DNA of 64,000 nucleotides from Lachnoclostridium sp. An169 (GCF_002160525.1 NZ_NFKT01000002.1:124001-188000); one strand, 5' to 3'; numbered from the stretch's first letter, positions 1 through 8,803 are shown. The notes: a model not told the origin generated them from the letters alone. Numbers and translations: made by a program.

Positions 1-1
1 G

Positions 2-778
2 AAGGATGCGTATGAACTCGGAGTGATGGACGTAATCCGTAAACCGGTCGTCCCCTACGTGGTCAGACGTCGAATCGATTCGGTTATTGAATTGTACCGT
101 GCAAGGCAGAGACTCAGCAGCAAGGTGGAGGAGCAGCAGGCGGAGCTCCTTTCCCAGGCACGCAAGATCATTCAGCTCAACATGGATATGGTGGAATCCC
201 TTGCGACTGCAATCGAGTTCCGGAGCGGCGAGTCGGGAGACCATGTCCATCGGATCCGGGACATTACGGGATATCTTCTGAGAAATACTCCTCTGGGAGA
301 AGGGCTTGACGAGGAAAATATCCGCGAGATCGCAATGGCTGCCGTCATGCATGACGTGGGGAAAATCGCGATTCCGGATGCGATCCTGAACAAACCGGGG
401 CGCCTGACGGCAGAGGAGTTTGAAGTGATGAAAACGCATACGACGCAGGGAGCGGAGCTCCTGAAGAAGATCCCCCATATCATGGACAACCGGATGTTCC
501 AGTACGCCTATGACATCGCAAAACACCACCATGAGCGGTGGGACGGAAGAGGATATCCGGACGGACTGAAAGGGGATGAGATCTCTCTGTGGGCACAGAT
601 CGTATCCCTGGCGGATGTGTATGACGCTCTTGTGAGCAGGCGGGTTTATAAAGGCGCCATTGAGGCGGGAGAGGCCCTCCGCATGATAAGAGACGGAGAG
701 TGCGGGGCTTTCAATCCGAGGCTGCTGGAGTGTTTCTTCTCGGCGGAAAAGCCGCTTCGCCGCCTCTACCAGAGCTGA
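2..778 (+). CDS. Response regulator with HD-GYP phosphodiesterase domain (5' end outside window)
   Basis: The reading frame is open from base 2, so the start lies upstream. The first residues (KDAYELGVMDVIRKP) read like the end of a REC receiver domain, with the conserved K-P pair near its last helix. A helical linker follows, then a full HD-GYP domain with HDVGKIAIPD and HHERWDGRGYP, the metal-binding and GYP signatures of cyclic di-GMP phosphodiesterases. The likely reaction is hydrolysis of c-di-GMP, controlled by phosphorylation of the missing receiver. A PAS-GGDEF cyclase follows, so synthesis and breakdown of the same messenger may be paired here. The GTG at 23 is an internal codon, not a convincing start. 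Confidence 0.9.
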   Translation, partial: KDAYELGVMDVIRKPVVPYVVRRRIDSVIELYRARQRLSSKVEEQQAELLSQARKIIQLNMDMVESLATAIEFRSGESGDHVHRIRDITGYLLRNTPLGEGLDEENIREIAMAAVMHDVGKIAIPDAILNKPGRLTAEEFEVMKTHTTQGAELLKKIPHIMDNRMFQYAYDIAKHHHERWDGRGYPDGLKGDEISLWAQIVSLADVYDALVSRRVYKGAIEAGEALRMIRDGECGAFNPRLLECFFSAEKPLRRLYQS

Positions 779-835
779 CGGAACTCTTTGACGGAAAACT
801 GACAAAGCTCTTTGATTATCAGAAATATTAGAAAA

Positions 836-866
836 GCCCGGCTGTTGAAGAAATAGGAAGCCGGGC
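836..866. other. Hairpin between the two c-di-GMP genes
   Basis: GCCCGGCT (836-843) pairs exactly with AGCCGGGC (859-866). On the plus strand no T-run follows, so it is a poor terminator for the HD-GYP gene. On the minus strand it is followed by TTTTCTAATATTT, but no minus-strand gene ends here. Its role is unknown; it could stabilise the upstream mRNA end. Confidence 0.4.
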
Positions 867-882
867 GGGAAGGACGAGTCAG

Positions 883-1803
883 ATGGATAATGAAGGAATG
901 AGAGGAAAAATGAGCGAGGCAGCGCAGTATGAGCTGATCGAACTCCTCTGCCGTATGATGCCGGGCGGAATCATAGGGATATATATAGAAAAGGGTTTCC
1001 CTCTTTATGTCATCAACGACACGATGCTTCAGATGCTGGGATATACTTACGACGAGTTTGTTGAGAGGACAGGGGGAATGATGCTCAATGCGGTTTGCGC
1101 GGCGGACCGCGATATCGTCCAGGCACTTCTGTCAGCCAGGGTAAAGTGGGAAAAGCAGCTGGCTGTAGAGTACAGGATTATAAGAAAGGACGGATCCTTT
1201 CTCTGGGTTCACGATGTGGGGCGAAAGCTTACCATGGAAGACGGCCGTCAGGTTATTATCAGTGTCCTCGTAGATATTTCAGACAGCAGGAAAATGAGAG
1301 ACCGTCTTATGGAAGAAGCGGAGAAAGATTATCTCACAGGTGTGTTCAACAGAAAAGGCGGCGAGATTCTGATCTCACGCCATATGCAGAAGGATGTGCC
1401 CTACATATTCCTCATGTTTGATCTGGATAATTTTAAGAATGTAAATGATCTGTACGGACATAATGAAGGCGATATAATGCTCCGGTTTATGGGCGGGCTT
1501 CTGAAACGTTCGTTCCGGGCTTCGGACTTTGTCATACGGCTGGGCGGCGACGAGTTCGCTCTGTTTGCGCAGCCCTGCCACAGCCCGGAGGCTGTATCCG
1601 AGATTGCAGAGAGAATAATCCGGAGTTATGAAGAAGAGGCAGGGCGCAGATATCCCCTTGTGTCCACATCAGTTTCCATAGGCGGCATATACGGGACACA
1701 GGAGAGAACCTTCTCCGAACTCTACAAGATGGCAGACCGGATTCTCTACGGGATCAAGCGGAACGGAAAGGGAAGATGCGAGATCCTGCAGGAGCAGGAA
1801 TAA
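883..1803 (+). CDS. PAS-GGDEF diguanylate cyclase
   Basis: A 306-residue protein with an N-terminal PAS sensor (about residues 20-135, ending in the PAC-like stretch RIIRKDGSFLWVHD) and a C-terminal GGDEF domain (about 140-300). The catalytic motif is intact as LGGDEF and the substrate-binding stretch FDLDNFKNVND is present, so it should make c-di-GMP from two GTP. No membrane segment is visible, so the signal is probably cytoplasmic. The ATG at 883 follows GGAAGG about 9 bases away. An ATG 15 bases further in is possible but has weaker spacing. Confidence 0.9.
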   Translation: MDNEGMRGKMSEAAQYELIELLCRMMPGGIIGIYIEKGFPLYVINDTMLQMLGYTYDEFVERTGGMMLNAVCAADRDIVQALLSARVKWEKQLAVEYRIIRKDGSFLWVHDVGRKLTMEDGRQVIISVLVDISDSRKMRDRLMEEAEKDYLTGVFNRKGGEILISRHMQKDVPYIFLMFDLDNFKNVNDLYGHNEGDIMLRFMGGLLKRSFRASDFVIRLGGDEFALFAQPCHSPEAVSEIAERIIRSYEEEAGRRYPLVSTSVSIGGIYGTQERTFSELYKMADRILYGIKRNGKGRCEILQEQE

Positions 1804-1814
1804 AGGAAGACAGC

Positions 1815-1850
1815 AAAAAAGGACTATGACGCATGTGCAGAGTCCTTTTT
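1815..1850. terminator. Bidirectional intrinsic terminator
   Basis: AAAAAGGACT and AGTCCTTTTT form a perfect 10-bp stem with a 15-base loop, with A-run on one side and T-run on the other. It sits between the end of the GGDEF gene (plus) and the tRNA (minus), so it can end transcripts from both sides. Confidence 0.85.
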
Positions 1851-1855
1851 ATCAG

Positions 1856-1928
1856 TGGAAACAACGGGGCTCGAACCCATGACCTCCCGCTAGTCAGGCG
1901 AGCGCTCTCCCAGCTGAGCTATGTTTCC
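1856..1928 (-). tRNA. tRNA, anticodon GAC by position (Val)
   Basis: The minus strand folds as a standard 73-nt cloverleaf: acceptor GGAAACA/TGTTTCC, D arm GCTC...GAGC, anticodon stem CTCGC/GCGGG, T arm with TTCGAGC loop, discriminator A. The seven-base anticodon loop is CTGACTA, which places GAC at 34-36 and implies valine. Position 37 would then be U rather than the usual purine, so the amino acid call is less sure than the tRNA call. CCA is not encoded. It lies 42 bases after the tmRNA 3' end and is probably cut from the same transcript. Confidence 0.85.
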
Positions 1929-1970
1929 GTCTGCGGCCGGCCGCAAAGTGTTCGCCGCTTCGCGGCCAAG

Positions 1971-2312
1971 TGGACCTGGCGGGAATCGAACCCGCGTCCA
2001 AAAACCTATCCCATGTACTTCTACTATCATAGTCCGTTCTTTTTCATTCCCTCTGCCGTGCGGAAACGAACATCCTCACGGGTTCAGTAGCTTCATGATA
2101 CGCCTGACGGCTCAAAGCTTTGCCGTCATCGTTTCTCACATGTTTGATGCCAGATTCCCGAAGTGTGAGTGCCCCGGGGCTGACATGCAGCAATTAGGCT
2201 GCAGCTAATTCGTAATTGTCGTTAGCGTTTAATTTTAAGTTTGCGATTTGACGCATCAGCCTGCGGATAGCTTCTCCATCTTCAAGATCCCTGTCGAAAC
2301 CAGTACAAGCCC
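1971..2312 (-). ncRNA. ssrA: tmRNA (ssrA)
   Basis: Transfer-messenger RNA that rescues stalled ribosomes. The 5' end GGGCTTG pairs with CAGGTCC at the 3' end to give the acceptor stem. CTGGTTTCGACAGG near the 5' end and GCGGGTTCGATTCCCGC near the 3' end are the hallmark tRNA-like parts. The tag reading frame is at 2194-2244 and encodes ANLKLNANDNYELAAA followed by TAA; its AAA end is the ClpXP-type degradation signal. The RNA is a single piece of about 342 nt. CCA is not encoded. The promoter at 2372-2400 explains expression, and the tRNA just downstream is likely co-transcribed. Confidence 0.97.
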
Positions 2313-2371
2313 GTAAAAACAGAATACACAAACAGTGTATCCGAAAAGACAGTGTGTTTTCACACATATTT

Positions 2372-2400
2372 ATAATAGGTGCAGGACTGAAAAAAGTCAA
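2372..2400 (-). promoter_or_regulatory. Sigma-A promoter of ssrA
   Basis: On the minus strand TTGACT (2400-2395), a 17-base spacer, then TATTAT (2377-2372). It lies about 60 bases before the mature tmRNA 5' end, leaving a short leader for RNase P to remove. Confidence 0.8.
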
Positions 2401-2569
2401 GGGAAAAGAGTTTACATTTTACAGAAAAATTTCATAGATATAATGGTTTCTTTACGTAAGATATGTGATAATATAATATCATAGTGTCCGGATGCCGCGG
2501 TGAGGTTCCTGCGCTGCGAACCCGCGCAATCCGGGCAGGATGATTTTATACAGAAAAGGGGATTTGTAC

Positions 2570-3391
2570 ATGCCGACAACATATGCACATTACAAGTTTG
2601 GAAAAGAAGTTATGAGCGCACTGCCGAGGCCGCTGCAGAATGCAATCGAAAACAACAGAGAACTGTTTGACGTGGGACTTCATGGTCCGGATCTTCTTTT
2701 TTACTATAAACCACTGTCAAAGAATCCGGTGAACAGCCAGGGATATGCGCTGCATGACGAGATGGCGGATGTGTTTTTCAACCACGCTGCAGAGGTTATC
2801 GCAAAGGCGGAGGACCCGGCGGCTGCCAGAGCCTATATCTACGGAGTGATCTGCCACTTTGCCCTGGACAGTGAATGCCATCCTTATGTGGAGAAGATGA
2901 TCCAGGTCAGCGGCATCAGCCATTCGGAGATCGAGATGGAGTTCGACCGGCTCCTGCTGAAGGAAGATTACATCAACCCGGTGAGGTATCTTGCGACAAA
3001 ACATATCCATCCCAGCCTGAAGAACGGCGAGGTGATTGCTCCGTTTTACAGCGATCTCACGCCGGAACTTGTGGAAAAGTGCATGAAGTGGATGATCCTT
3101 TGCCATAAGGTGCTGCTGGCGCCTGGCCCCGCGAAACGGAATCTGATCTTCACGGTGATGAGACTGGCGAAGATCTACGACTCCATGCACGGGATGGTGA
3201 TGAGCCTGGAACCCAACCCGGCGTGCAGGGACTACTGCCAGCTCCTGAAAAGGCAGTTCGCGGGCGCCGTGCCTCTGGCGGCAGGGCTGATCATCCAGTA
3301 TCAGAAGAAGCTTTTCAATAACGGAGAACTGCCGAAACGGTTCCATGAGACTTTCGGCGCGGGGGAGAACTGGGAGAAGCTGACGCTGTAA
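2570..3391 (+). CDS. Zinc-dependent phospholipase C-like protein
   Basis: A 273-residue protein that begins MPTTYAHYKFG and carries spaced His and Asp residues (LHGPDLLFYY, HDEMADVFF, GVICHFALDSECHPYVE) typical of the zinc-dependent phospholipase C / S1-P1 nuclease-like fold. No signal peptide is visible, unlike secreted PLC enzymes, so the family name does not prove lipase activity; many clostridial members are uncharacterised. The ATG at 2570 is preferred over the upstream ATG at 2540 because family members start at the conserved Thr-Tyr-Ala-His segment and an AGGGGA lies about 9 bases before. A GC-rich inverted repeat (CCGGAT...ATCCGG, about 2490-2537) lies in its leader. Confidence 0.75.
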   Translation: MPTTYAHYKFGKEVMSALPRPLQNAIENNRELFDVGLHGPDLLFYYKPLSKNPVNSQGYALHDEMADVFFNHAAEVIAKAEDPAAARAYIYGVICHFALDSECHPYVEKMIQVSGISHSEIEMEFDRLLLKEDYINPVRYLATKHIHPSLKNGEVIAPFYSDLTPELVEKCMKWMILCHKVLLAPGPAKRNLIFTVMRLAKIYDSMHGMVMSLEPNPACRDYCQLLKRQFAGAVPLAAGLIIQYQKKLFNNGELPKRFHETFGAGENWEKLTL

Positions 3392-3460
3392 GTGCGGCTC
3401 TGCGGCATGCGGCTGCGGCGGCTCTGCACATGCGTAAAATCAAAAAAAGAAAGAGAGAGT

Positions 3461-4705
3461 ATGACAATGAAGTTTAAACTGACACCACTGGAAAAGAACT
3501 GGGTGCTTTATGATGTGGGAAATTCGGCGTTTACGCTGATGGTGTCCACCATTTTCCCGATCTATTTTAACTATCTTGCCGGAAATGCGGGAATCTCGGA
3601 TGTAGATTATCTTGCGTACTGGGGCTATGCCACATCCGTATGTACATTGATCGTGGCGATTCTGGGACCGACCCTGGGTGCGGTCGCGGACACGAAGAAC
3701 TTTAAGAAGATTATCTTTGCGGCTTCCATGGGAGTGGGCGTTGTGGGATGTATTGTACTGGGCTTCCTCTCCTCCTGGCTGTGGTTCCTCGTCGTGTTTG
3801 TCCTGGCAAAGACCGGCTATTCCGCAAGCCTTGTATTCTATGATTCCATGCTCACGGACGTGACCGAACCGGACCGGATGGACAAGGTATCGTCCCACGG
3901 TTATGCCTGGGGATATATCGGAAGCTGTATTCCCTTTGTGATCAGTCTGGTGATTGTGCTGGGCGGTGGAAACTTTGGCCTGGGGATGCAGACGACCATG
4001 ATCCTTGCATTTCTGATTACGGCGCTCTGGTGGCTGTGTACTTCCGTTCCGCTGCTGAAAAGCTACCAGCAGAAGTATTTTGCGGATGCGGGAGAGCATG
4101 TGATCAGTACCAGCTTCAAGCGCCTGGGACATACCCTGATGGAAGTGGTCAAAGAGAAGCATATCTTTGTTTTCCTTCTGGCATTTTTCTTCTACATTGA
4201 CGGAGTGTATACGGTGATCGACATGGCGACTGCCTACGGTCAGGCGCTGGGGCTTGACAGCACAGGACTTCTCCTGGCGCTGCTTGTGACCCAGATCGTT
4301 GCGTTCCCGGCAGTTCTGATCTTCAGCAGGTTTGTGAAGAAGATCGGACCGGAGACGATTATAACAATCTGCATCGCAGGATATTTCTGTATTGCCGTCT
4401 ATGCATACTGGCTGGACTCCCAGCTTGATTTCTGGATCCTGGCGGTGATGGTGGGCCTGTTCCAGGGAACCGTTCAGGCGCTTTCCAGATCCTACTTTGC
4501 GAAAATTATTCCTGCGGAGAAATCCGGAGAGTACTTCGGTATCTATGATATCTGCGGAAAAGGGGCGTCGGTGATCGGAACTGCACTCGTCTCCGTGTTA
4601 AGCCAGCTCACGGGTCAGATCAACATTGCGGTTAGCGCGCTTTCCGTCATGTTCCTGATCGGCCTGGTACTGTTCCGTTTTGCCGTAAAGCTGAACCGGA
4701 ACTGA
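3461..4705 (+). CDS. MFS transporter, UMF1/Atg22-like
   Basis: A 414-residue membrane protein with about 12 hydrophobic segments. The opening MKFKLTPLEKNWVLYDVGNSAF and the later LFQGTVQALSRSYFAKIIP match the UMF1 (Atg22-like) branch of the major facilitator superfamily, where Y-D-x-x-N-S-A-F near the first helix is diagnostic. The substrate is unknown; relatives are proposed to export amino acids or other small solutes. The open frame runs back to 3392, but the ATG at 3461 gives the expected N-terminus. It follows the phospholipase-like gene by 69 bases and may share its transcript. Confidence 0.8.
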   Translation: MTMKFKLTPLEKNWVLYDVGNSAFTLMVSTIFPIYFNYLAGNAGISDVDYLAYWGYATSVCTLIVAILGPTLGAVADTKNFKKIIFAASMGVGVVGCIVLGFLSSWLWFLVVFVLAKTGYSASLVFYDSMLTDVTEPDRMDKVSSHGYAWGYIGSCIPFVISLVIVLGGGNFGLGMQTTMILAFLITALWWLCTSVPLLKSYQQKYFADAGEHVISTSFKRLGHTLMEVVKEKHIFVFLLAFFFYIDGVYTVIDMATAYGQALGLDSTGLLLALLVTQIVAFPAVLIFSRFVKKIGPETIITICIAGYFCIAVYAYWLDSQLDFWILAVMVGLFQGTVQALSRSYFAKIIPAEKSGEYFGIYDICGKGASVIGTALVSVLSQLTGQINIAVSALSVMFLIGLVLFRFAVKLNRN

Positions 4706-4762
4706 TATTATGAAATAAATCTGAAATTTTTCGAAACATCTCAAAATTCCCCGATATTATGT

Positions 4763-4812
4763 TATAATTAAACAAATAACGGACGGAGCGGATACACAGG
4801 ATATCCGCTCCG
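4763..4812. promoter_or_regulatory. -10 element and leader hairpin before the ABC/FtsX pair
   Basis: TATAAT at 4763-4768 is followed after about 15 bases by an 11-bp perfect inverted repeat CGGAGCGGATA (4784-4794) and TATCCGCTCCG (4802-4812) with a 7-base loop. No T-run follows. It sits at the expected transcript start, so it could be an operator for a repressor or a 5' stabilising hairpin. No clear -35 was seen. Confidence 0.45.
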
Positions 4813-4840
4813 CTTAATAAAACTCAGGAGAAAACTGCAT

Positions 4841-5545
4841 ATGGAAGATTTTGTAAAGTTAGAAAATATCACCAAGGTTTACAAAATGGGCGAGGTGGAG
4901 ATCCGGGCGGCTGACAATATTAATTTTTCCATAAAGAAGGGCGAGTTTGTCGTGATCGTGGGCCCAAGCGGCGCGGGAAAGACGACAGTGCTTAATATCC
5001 TGGGCGGCATGGATACAGCAACAAGCGGGAAACTGATTGTGGACGGGGAGGACATTACCGCCTACAATGCAAAGAAACTGACCGGATACCGGAGGGAGGA
5101 CATTGGTTTTGTCTTTCAGTTCTATAACCTGGTTCCGAATCTGACCGCGCTTGAAAATGTGGAGCTGGCTCTCCAGATCTGTAAGGAACCACTCGACGCG
5201 AAGGAAGTCCTGGAGGAGGTCGGGCTGGGAGACCGTCTGGACAATTTTCCGGCACAGCTCTCGGGCGGGGAGCAGCAGAGAGTTTCTATCGCAAGGGCGC
5301 TTGCAAAGAATCCCAAGCTTCTGCTCTGCGACGAGCCCACCGGTGCCCTGGATTACAATACGGGAAAAGCCATCCTCAAGCTCCTGCAGAATATGTGCAG
5401 GGAGCGGGGCATGACGGTGATCGTGATCACGCATAACCAGGCGCTTGCGCCTATGGCGGACAGGCTGATACATATCAAGAACGGCCAGGTGTCAAAGATG
5501 GAGCTGAACGAGAATCCGATGTCGATCGACGAGATAGAATGGTAG
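4841..5545 (+). CDS. ABC transporter ATP-binding protein (MacB/LolD type)
   Basis: A 234-residue ATPase with Walker A GPSGAGKTT, Q-loop FQFYNLVPNLTALENVELAL, signature LSGGEQQRVSIARAL, Walker B LLLCDEPTGALD and the switch His in VITHNQ. The sequence after the Q-loop and the DEPTGALD motif place it in the MacB/LolD/FtsE-like group that works with FtsX-fold permeases. The permease gene starts 10 bases downstream, so the two form an operon and a complex. The partner fold suggests mechanotransmission (efflux, lipoprotein or peptide handling) rather than nutrient import. Confidence 0.93.
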   Translation: MEDFVKLENITKVYKMGEVEIRAADNINFSIKKGEFVVIVGPSGAGKTTVLNILGGMDTATSGKLIVDGEDITAYNAKKLTGYRREDIGFVFQFYNLVPNLTALENVELALQICKEPLDAKEVLEEVGLGDRLDNFPAQLSGGEQQRVSIARALAKNPKLLLCDEPTGALDYNTGKAILKLLQNMCRERGMTVIVITHNQALAPMADRLIHIKNGQVSKMELNENPMSIDEIEW

Positions 5546-5555
5546 GGGAATTGGG

Positions 5556-8500
5556 ATGAAGAAGAAGGCGTTGAGAAAAGACTTTTTTATGGAAATCCGG
5601 CGCAGTCTCGGCCGGTTCCTGTCCATATTTTTTATCGTTGCCATCGGATGTGCTTTCTTTTCCGGCATCCGTTCGTCGGAGCCGGATATGAGGTATTCCG
5701 GGGATGCATATTTTGACAGTAAGAATCTGATGGATATTGAAGTCATCAGTACCATGGGACTTACGGATGACGATATCGCCGCGGTGGAAGCGGTGGACGG
5801 GATTGAGAAGGCGGAAGGGGGATACTCGCTGGATGTCCTCTGTACGGAAGGGGACAACCAGGCAGCGGTCCATGTGATGTCTCTTCTGCCGACCATGAAC
5901 CAGGTGCAGCTGGAAGAGGGAAGACTTCCGGAAGCGGAGGATGAGTGCGTTGTCGATGTGGATTATCTGAACGGGAGCTCATTGGAGATCGGAGATACGA
6001 TCACCTTCTCAAGCGGTACCGATGATCCGGTCACAGATTCGCTGAAGACGGACACATTTACGATTGTAGGTTCGGTGAGCAGTCCCTGCTATATTGCTTT
6101 CAGCAGGGGAAGCACCACCATCGGAACCGGAAGTCTGAGTGCCTTTATCTGCGTGCCGGAGGAAAGCTTCTGCATGGACGTCTACACGGAGATTTACGCT
6201 CAGGTGGAAGGCGCGAAGGCGCTGACGGAGTTTACCGATGAATATGACCAGCGGATCGGGGAAGTCCTGACCCGGGTGGAAGATATCAGCGCAGAGCGGG
6301 AACAGGCGCGCTATGATGAGCTCATGGATGAGGCGGACAGTGAACTTGAGGATGCCCGTCAGGAACTTGCCGATGCGGAAGCGGAGCTTGCGGACGGAAA
6401 GGCGGAAGCCGAGGCAGAACTTGCTGATGCAAGGGCACAGCTTGAGGATGCGGAGGCAGAGCTGGAAAGCGGCAGGCAGCAGGTGGCAGACAACCGGGCA
6501 AAGATCCAGTCTTCCCGGCAGGAGCTGACAGACAGGCAGACGCAGCTTGATCAGGCGGCGGAGGAGCTGAATAGTCAGATTGACACATTAAACGAGCAGA
6601 TTGATACGCTCAATGAGGCGAAGGAACAGTACAACGCCCTGGCTGCCTCCGGACAGACCGACGAGGCGACTCTGGCGGTGATGAATGAACTCTATACACA
6701 GATTACCCAGGGGGATGCCCGGATCGCTCAGGCACAGGCGCAGATCGACGCGGCAAAGGCGCAGATCCAGTCCGGTCAGGAACAGATCAACAGCGGATGG
6801 CAGCAGATCGCAGACGGGGAGCAGCAGCTTGCGGATGCGGAGGCAGAGCTTGTCACAGCGCAGCAGGAGATCGATGACGGATGGGCAGATTACTATGAAG
6901 GCGAGCGGGAAGCACAGGATGAGATCGCTGACGGCGAACAGCAGATCGAGGATGCGAAGAAGGAACTCGCGGATGCGGAGGCAGAGATTGCAGATCTGTC
7001 CGAGCCGGTCTGGTATGTATATGACCGGGATAACCTTCCGGAACATTCCGGATACGGGGATAACGCGGACCGGATGCGCGCCATCGGAGAGGTGTTCCCG
7101 GTGCTGTTCTTCCTTGTAGCCGCGCTGATCAGCCTCACTACCATGACCCGTATGGTGGAGGAGCAGAGAACACAGATCGGTACACTGAAAGCCCTCGGAT
7201 ATGAGAGACATTCCATTGCGGCGAAATATCTCGGATACGCCTGCCTGGCTACGGTGACCGGAGCGGTTGTGGGCGTGCTGCTGGGAGAAAAGTCCCTGCC
7301 GTATATTATTATCACGGCATATGGCATTATGTATGAACATATGCATGAGATCCGGGTGCCTTATAATATGCTTTACGGCGCAATGGCGGGAATCACTGCA
7401 CTGGCATGTACGCTGATTGCCACCTTCTTTTCCTGTTACAGAGACCTGAGAGAACAGGCGGCGGAACTGATGCGTCCGCCCGCACCGAAACAGGGACAGA
7501 GAGTTTTCCTGGAGAGAATCCCCTTTATCTGGAGGAGGCTGAACTTCTCCTGGAAGGCTACCGTTCGCAATATTGTGAGATATAAGAAACGGTTTTTCAT
7601 GACAATATTCGGAATCGGCGGCTGTATGGCCCTCCTTCTGGTGGGCTTCGGACTGCGGGATTCCATCTTCGCCATAGCGGTTCTCCAGTATGAGCAGATC
7701 CAGCTCTACGACGGCAATGTGATCCTGGACGAGGACGCTTCGGAGGAGGAAAAAGAGGAAGTATACGAAGTGCTGTCCTCAGACAGCCGTGTGACGGCAG
7801 CGGCGGAGAGCCTGCTGACCCAGATTACCGTGGGAAATGACGGCGAGTGGCACGATGTATATCTCAACGTTCCGGAGGAAACAGATTCCTTCCCTGAGTT
7901 CGTCGTGCTCCGCGACAGAGTGTCCCATGAGGAATATTCCCTCTCTGACAGCGGCGCGGCACTCACGGAGAAGATGGCGAAAGAACTCGACGTGGAAGTG
8001 GGCGATGAGATCACGATCCGCGACGAAGAGAAAGGCGATATGACCGTAACGGTGGAGATTATCTGTGAGAACTATATGGGGCATTATCTTTACATGACGC
8101 CGGTTCTTTATGAAAAGCTTTACGGGGAAGCGCCTGAGGCAAACTGCGTTTACTATGAGACGCCGGATCACACGACGGATGAGGCGGATGCAGTCGGAGA
8201 AGAAATACTGAAACTTCCCGGCGCCCTGAGCGTAAGCTACACCACCGATCTGGAACAGCAGGTGGAGGACATGCTGAGCGCGCTGGATATCGTTATTGTT
8301 GTGCTGATCCTCTCGGCAGGCGCTCTTGCATTTGTAGTGCTCTACAACCTGAACAACATCAGTATCACGGAGAGGAAGCGGGAGCTTGCCACGCTGAAAG
8401 TTCTGGGCTTTTACAACAGCGAGGTATGCGCTTACGTATACCGGGAAAATATAATCCTGACACTGGTCGGCGCGCTCTTTGGAATTGTGCTTGGAATCAT

Positions 8501-8684
8501 TCTTCACCGGTTTGTTATTGCTACGGTGGAGATCGAGTCGGTGATGTTCGGAAGGAACATTAATCCGATCAGTTATGTGTATGGATTTTTGATTACGATA
8601 GCTTTCTCGTGCTTTGTAAACGGGGTGATGTACTTTAAGCTGAAGGCGATCAATATGGTGGAATCGCTGAAGAGTGTGGAATAA
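5556..8684 (+). CDS. FtsX-family ABC permease with long extracellular coiled coil
   Basis: A 1042-residue permease with a first transmembrane helix at about residues 15-35, an extracellular N-terminal domain, and an Ala/Glu/Asp/Gln-rich coiled coil (about 245-480) made of repeated DAEAEL- and QQIADGEQQL-like heptads. Two FtsX membrane modules follow (about 500-620 with TMRMVEEQRTQIGTLKALGY, and about 900-1040 with ITERKRELATLKVLGFY), separated by a second extracellular domain. Two FtsX modules in one chain mean one copy may suffice for the pore. The coiled coil could reach through the peptidoglycan to touch an envelope partner. The substrate is not evident; no sensor kinase gene is adjacent. 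Confidence 0.88.
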   Translation: MKKKALRKDFFMEIRRSLGRFLSIFFIVAIGCAFFSGIRSSEPDMRYSGDAYFDSKNLMDIEVISTMGLTDDDIAAVEAVDGIEKAEGGYSLDVLCTEGDNQAAVHVMSLLPTMNQVQLEEGRLPEAEDECVVDVDYLNGSSLEIGDTITFSSGTDDPVTDSLKTDTFTIVGSVSSPCYIAFSRGSTTIGTGSLSAFICVPEESFCMDVYTEIYAQVEGAKALTEFTDEYDQRIGEVLTRVEDISAEREQARYDELMDEADSELEDARQELADAEAELADGKAEAEAELADARAQLEDAEAELESGRQQVADNRAKIQSSRQELTDRQTQLDQAAEELNSQIDTLNEQIDTLNEAKEQYNALAASGQTDEATLAVMNELYTQITQGDARIAQAQAQIDAAKAQIQSGQEQINSGWQQIADGEQQLADAEAELVTAQQEIDDGWADYYEGEREAQDEIADGEQQIEDAKKELADAEAEIADLSEPVWYVYDRDNLPEHSGYGDNADRMRAIGEVFPVLFFLVAALISLTTMTRMVEEQRTQIGTLKALGYERHSIAAKYLGYACLATVTGAVVGVLLGEKSLPYIIITAYGIMYEHMHEIRVPYNMLYGAMAGITALACTLIATFFSCYRDLREQAAELMRPPAPKQGQRVFLERIPFIWRRLNFSWKATVRNIVRYKKRFFMTIFGIGGCMALLLVGFGLRDSIFAIAVLQYEQIQLYDGNVILDEDASEEEKEEVYEVLSSDSRVTAAAESLLTQITVGNDGEWHDVYLNVPEETDSFPEFVVLRDRVSHEEYSLSDSGAALTEKMAKELDVEVGDEITIRDEEKGDMTVTVEIICENYMGHYLYMTPVLYEKLYGEAPEANCVYYETPDHTTDEADAVGEEILKLPGALSVSYTTDLEQQVEDMLSALDIVIVVLILSAGALAFVVLYNLNNISITERKRELATLKVLGFYNSEVCAYVYRENIILTLVGALFGIVLGIILHRFVIATVEIESVMFGRNINPISYVYGFLITIAFSCFVNGVMYFKLKAINMVESLKSVE

Positions 8685-8690
8685 GAGAAA

Positions 8691-8730
8691 GCATAAAAAG
8701 GAAAGCCTGATAGGGCTTTCTTTTTTATGC
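8691..8730 (+). terminator. Intrinsic terminator after the FtsX permease
   Basis: GCATAAAAAGGAAAGCC (8691-8707) pairs with GGCTTTCTTTTTTATGC (8714-8730) with one wobble and a 6-base loop; the 3' arm includes the T-run. It separates the ABC pair from the carbohydrate locus. Confidence 0.88.
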
Positions 8731-8777
8731 AAAAATTCTCCCTGTTTCATCCAAGAAAATTGCTATTTTCAGTAAAA

Positions 8778-8803
8778 GATATTCGCTAATATCTAGTTAG
8801 ATA
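8778..8803. promoter_or_regulatory. Two overlapping palindromes before the carbohydrate locus
   Basis: GATATTcgctAATATC (8778-8793) and TATCTAGTTAGATA (8790-8803) are both exact inverted repeats and overlap by four bases, 22 bases before the first start codon of the locus. This position fits an operator overlapping a promoter. The bound protein is unknown; the AraC-type regulator encoded at 20788 is a candidate, although AraC proteins usually prefer direct repeats. Confidence 0.5.

Noticed and set aside
1833..2208. Plus-strand open frames over the tRNA and tmRNA
   Set aside because: They translate structural RNA genes lying on the other strand; the peptides have no family resemblance.
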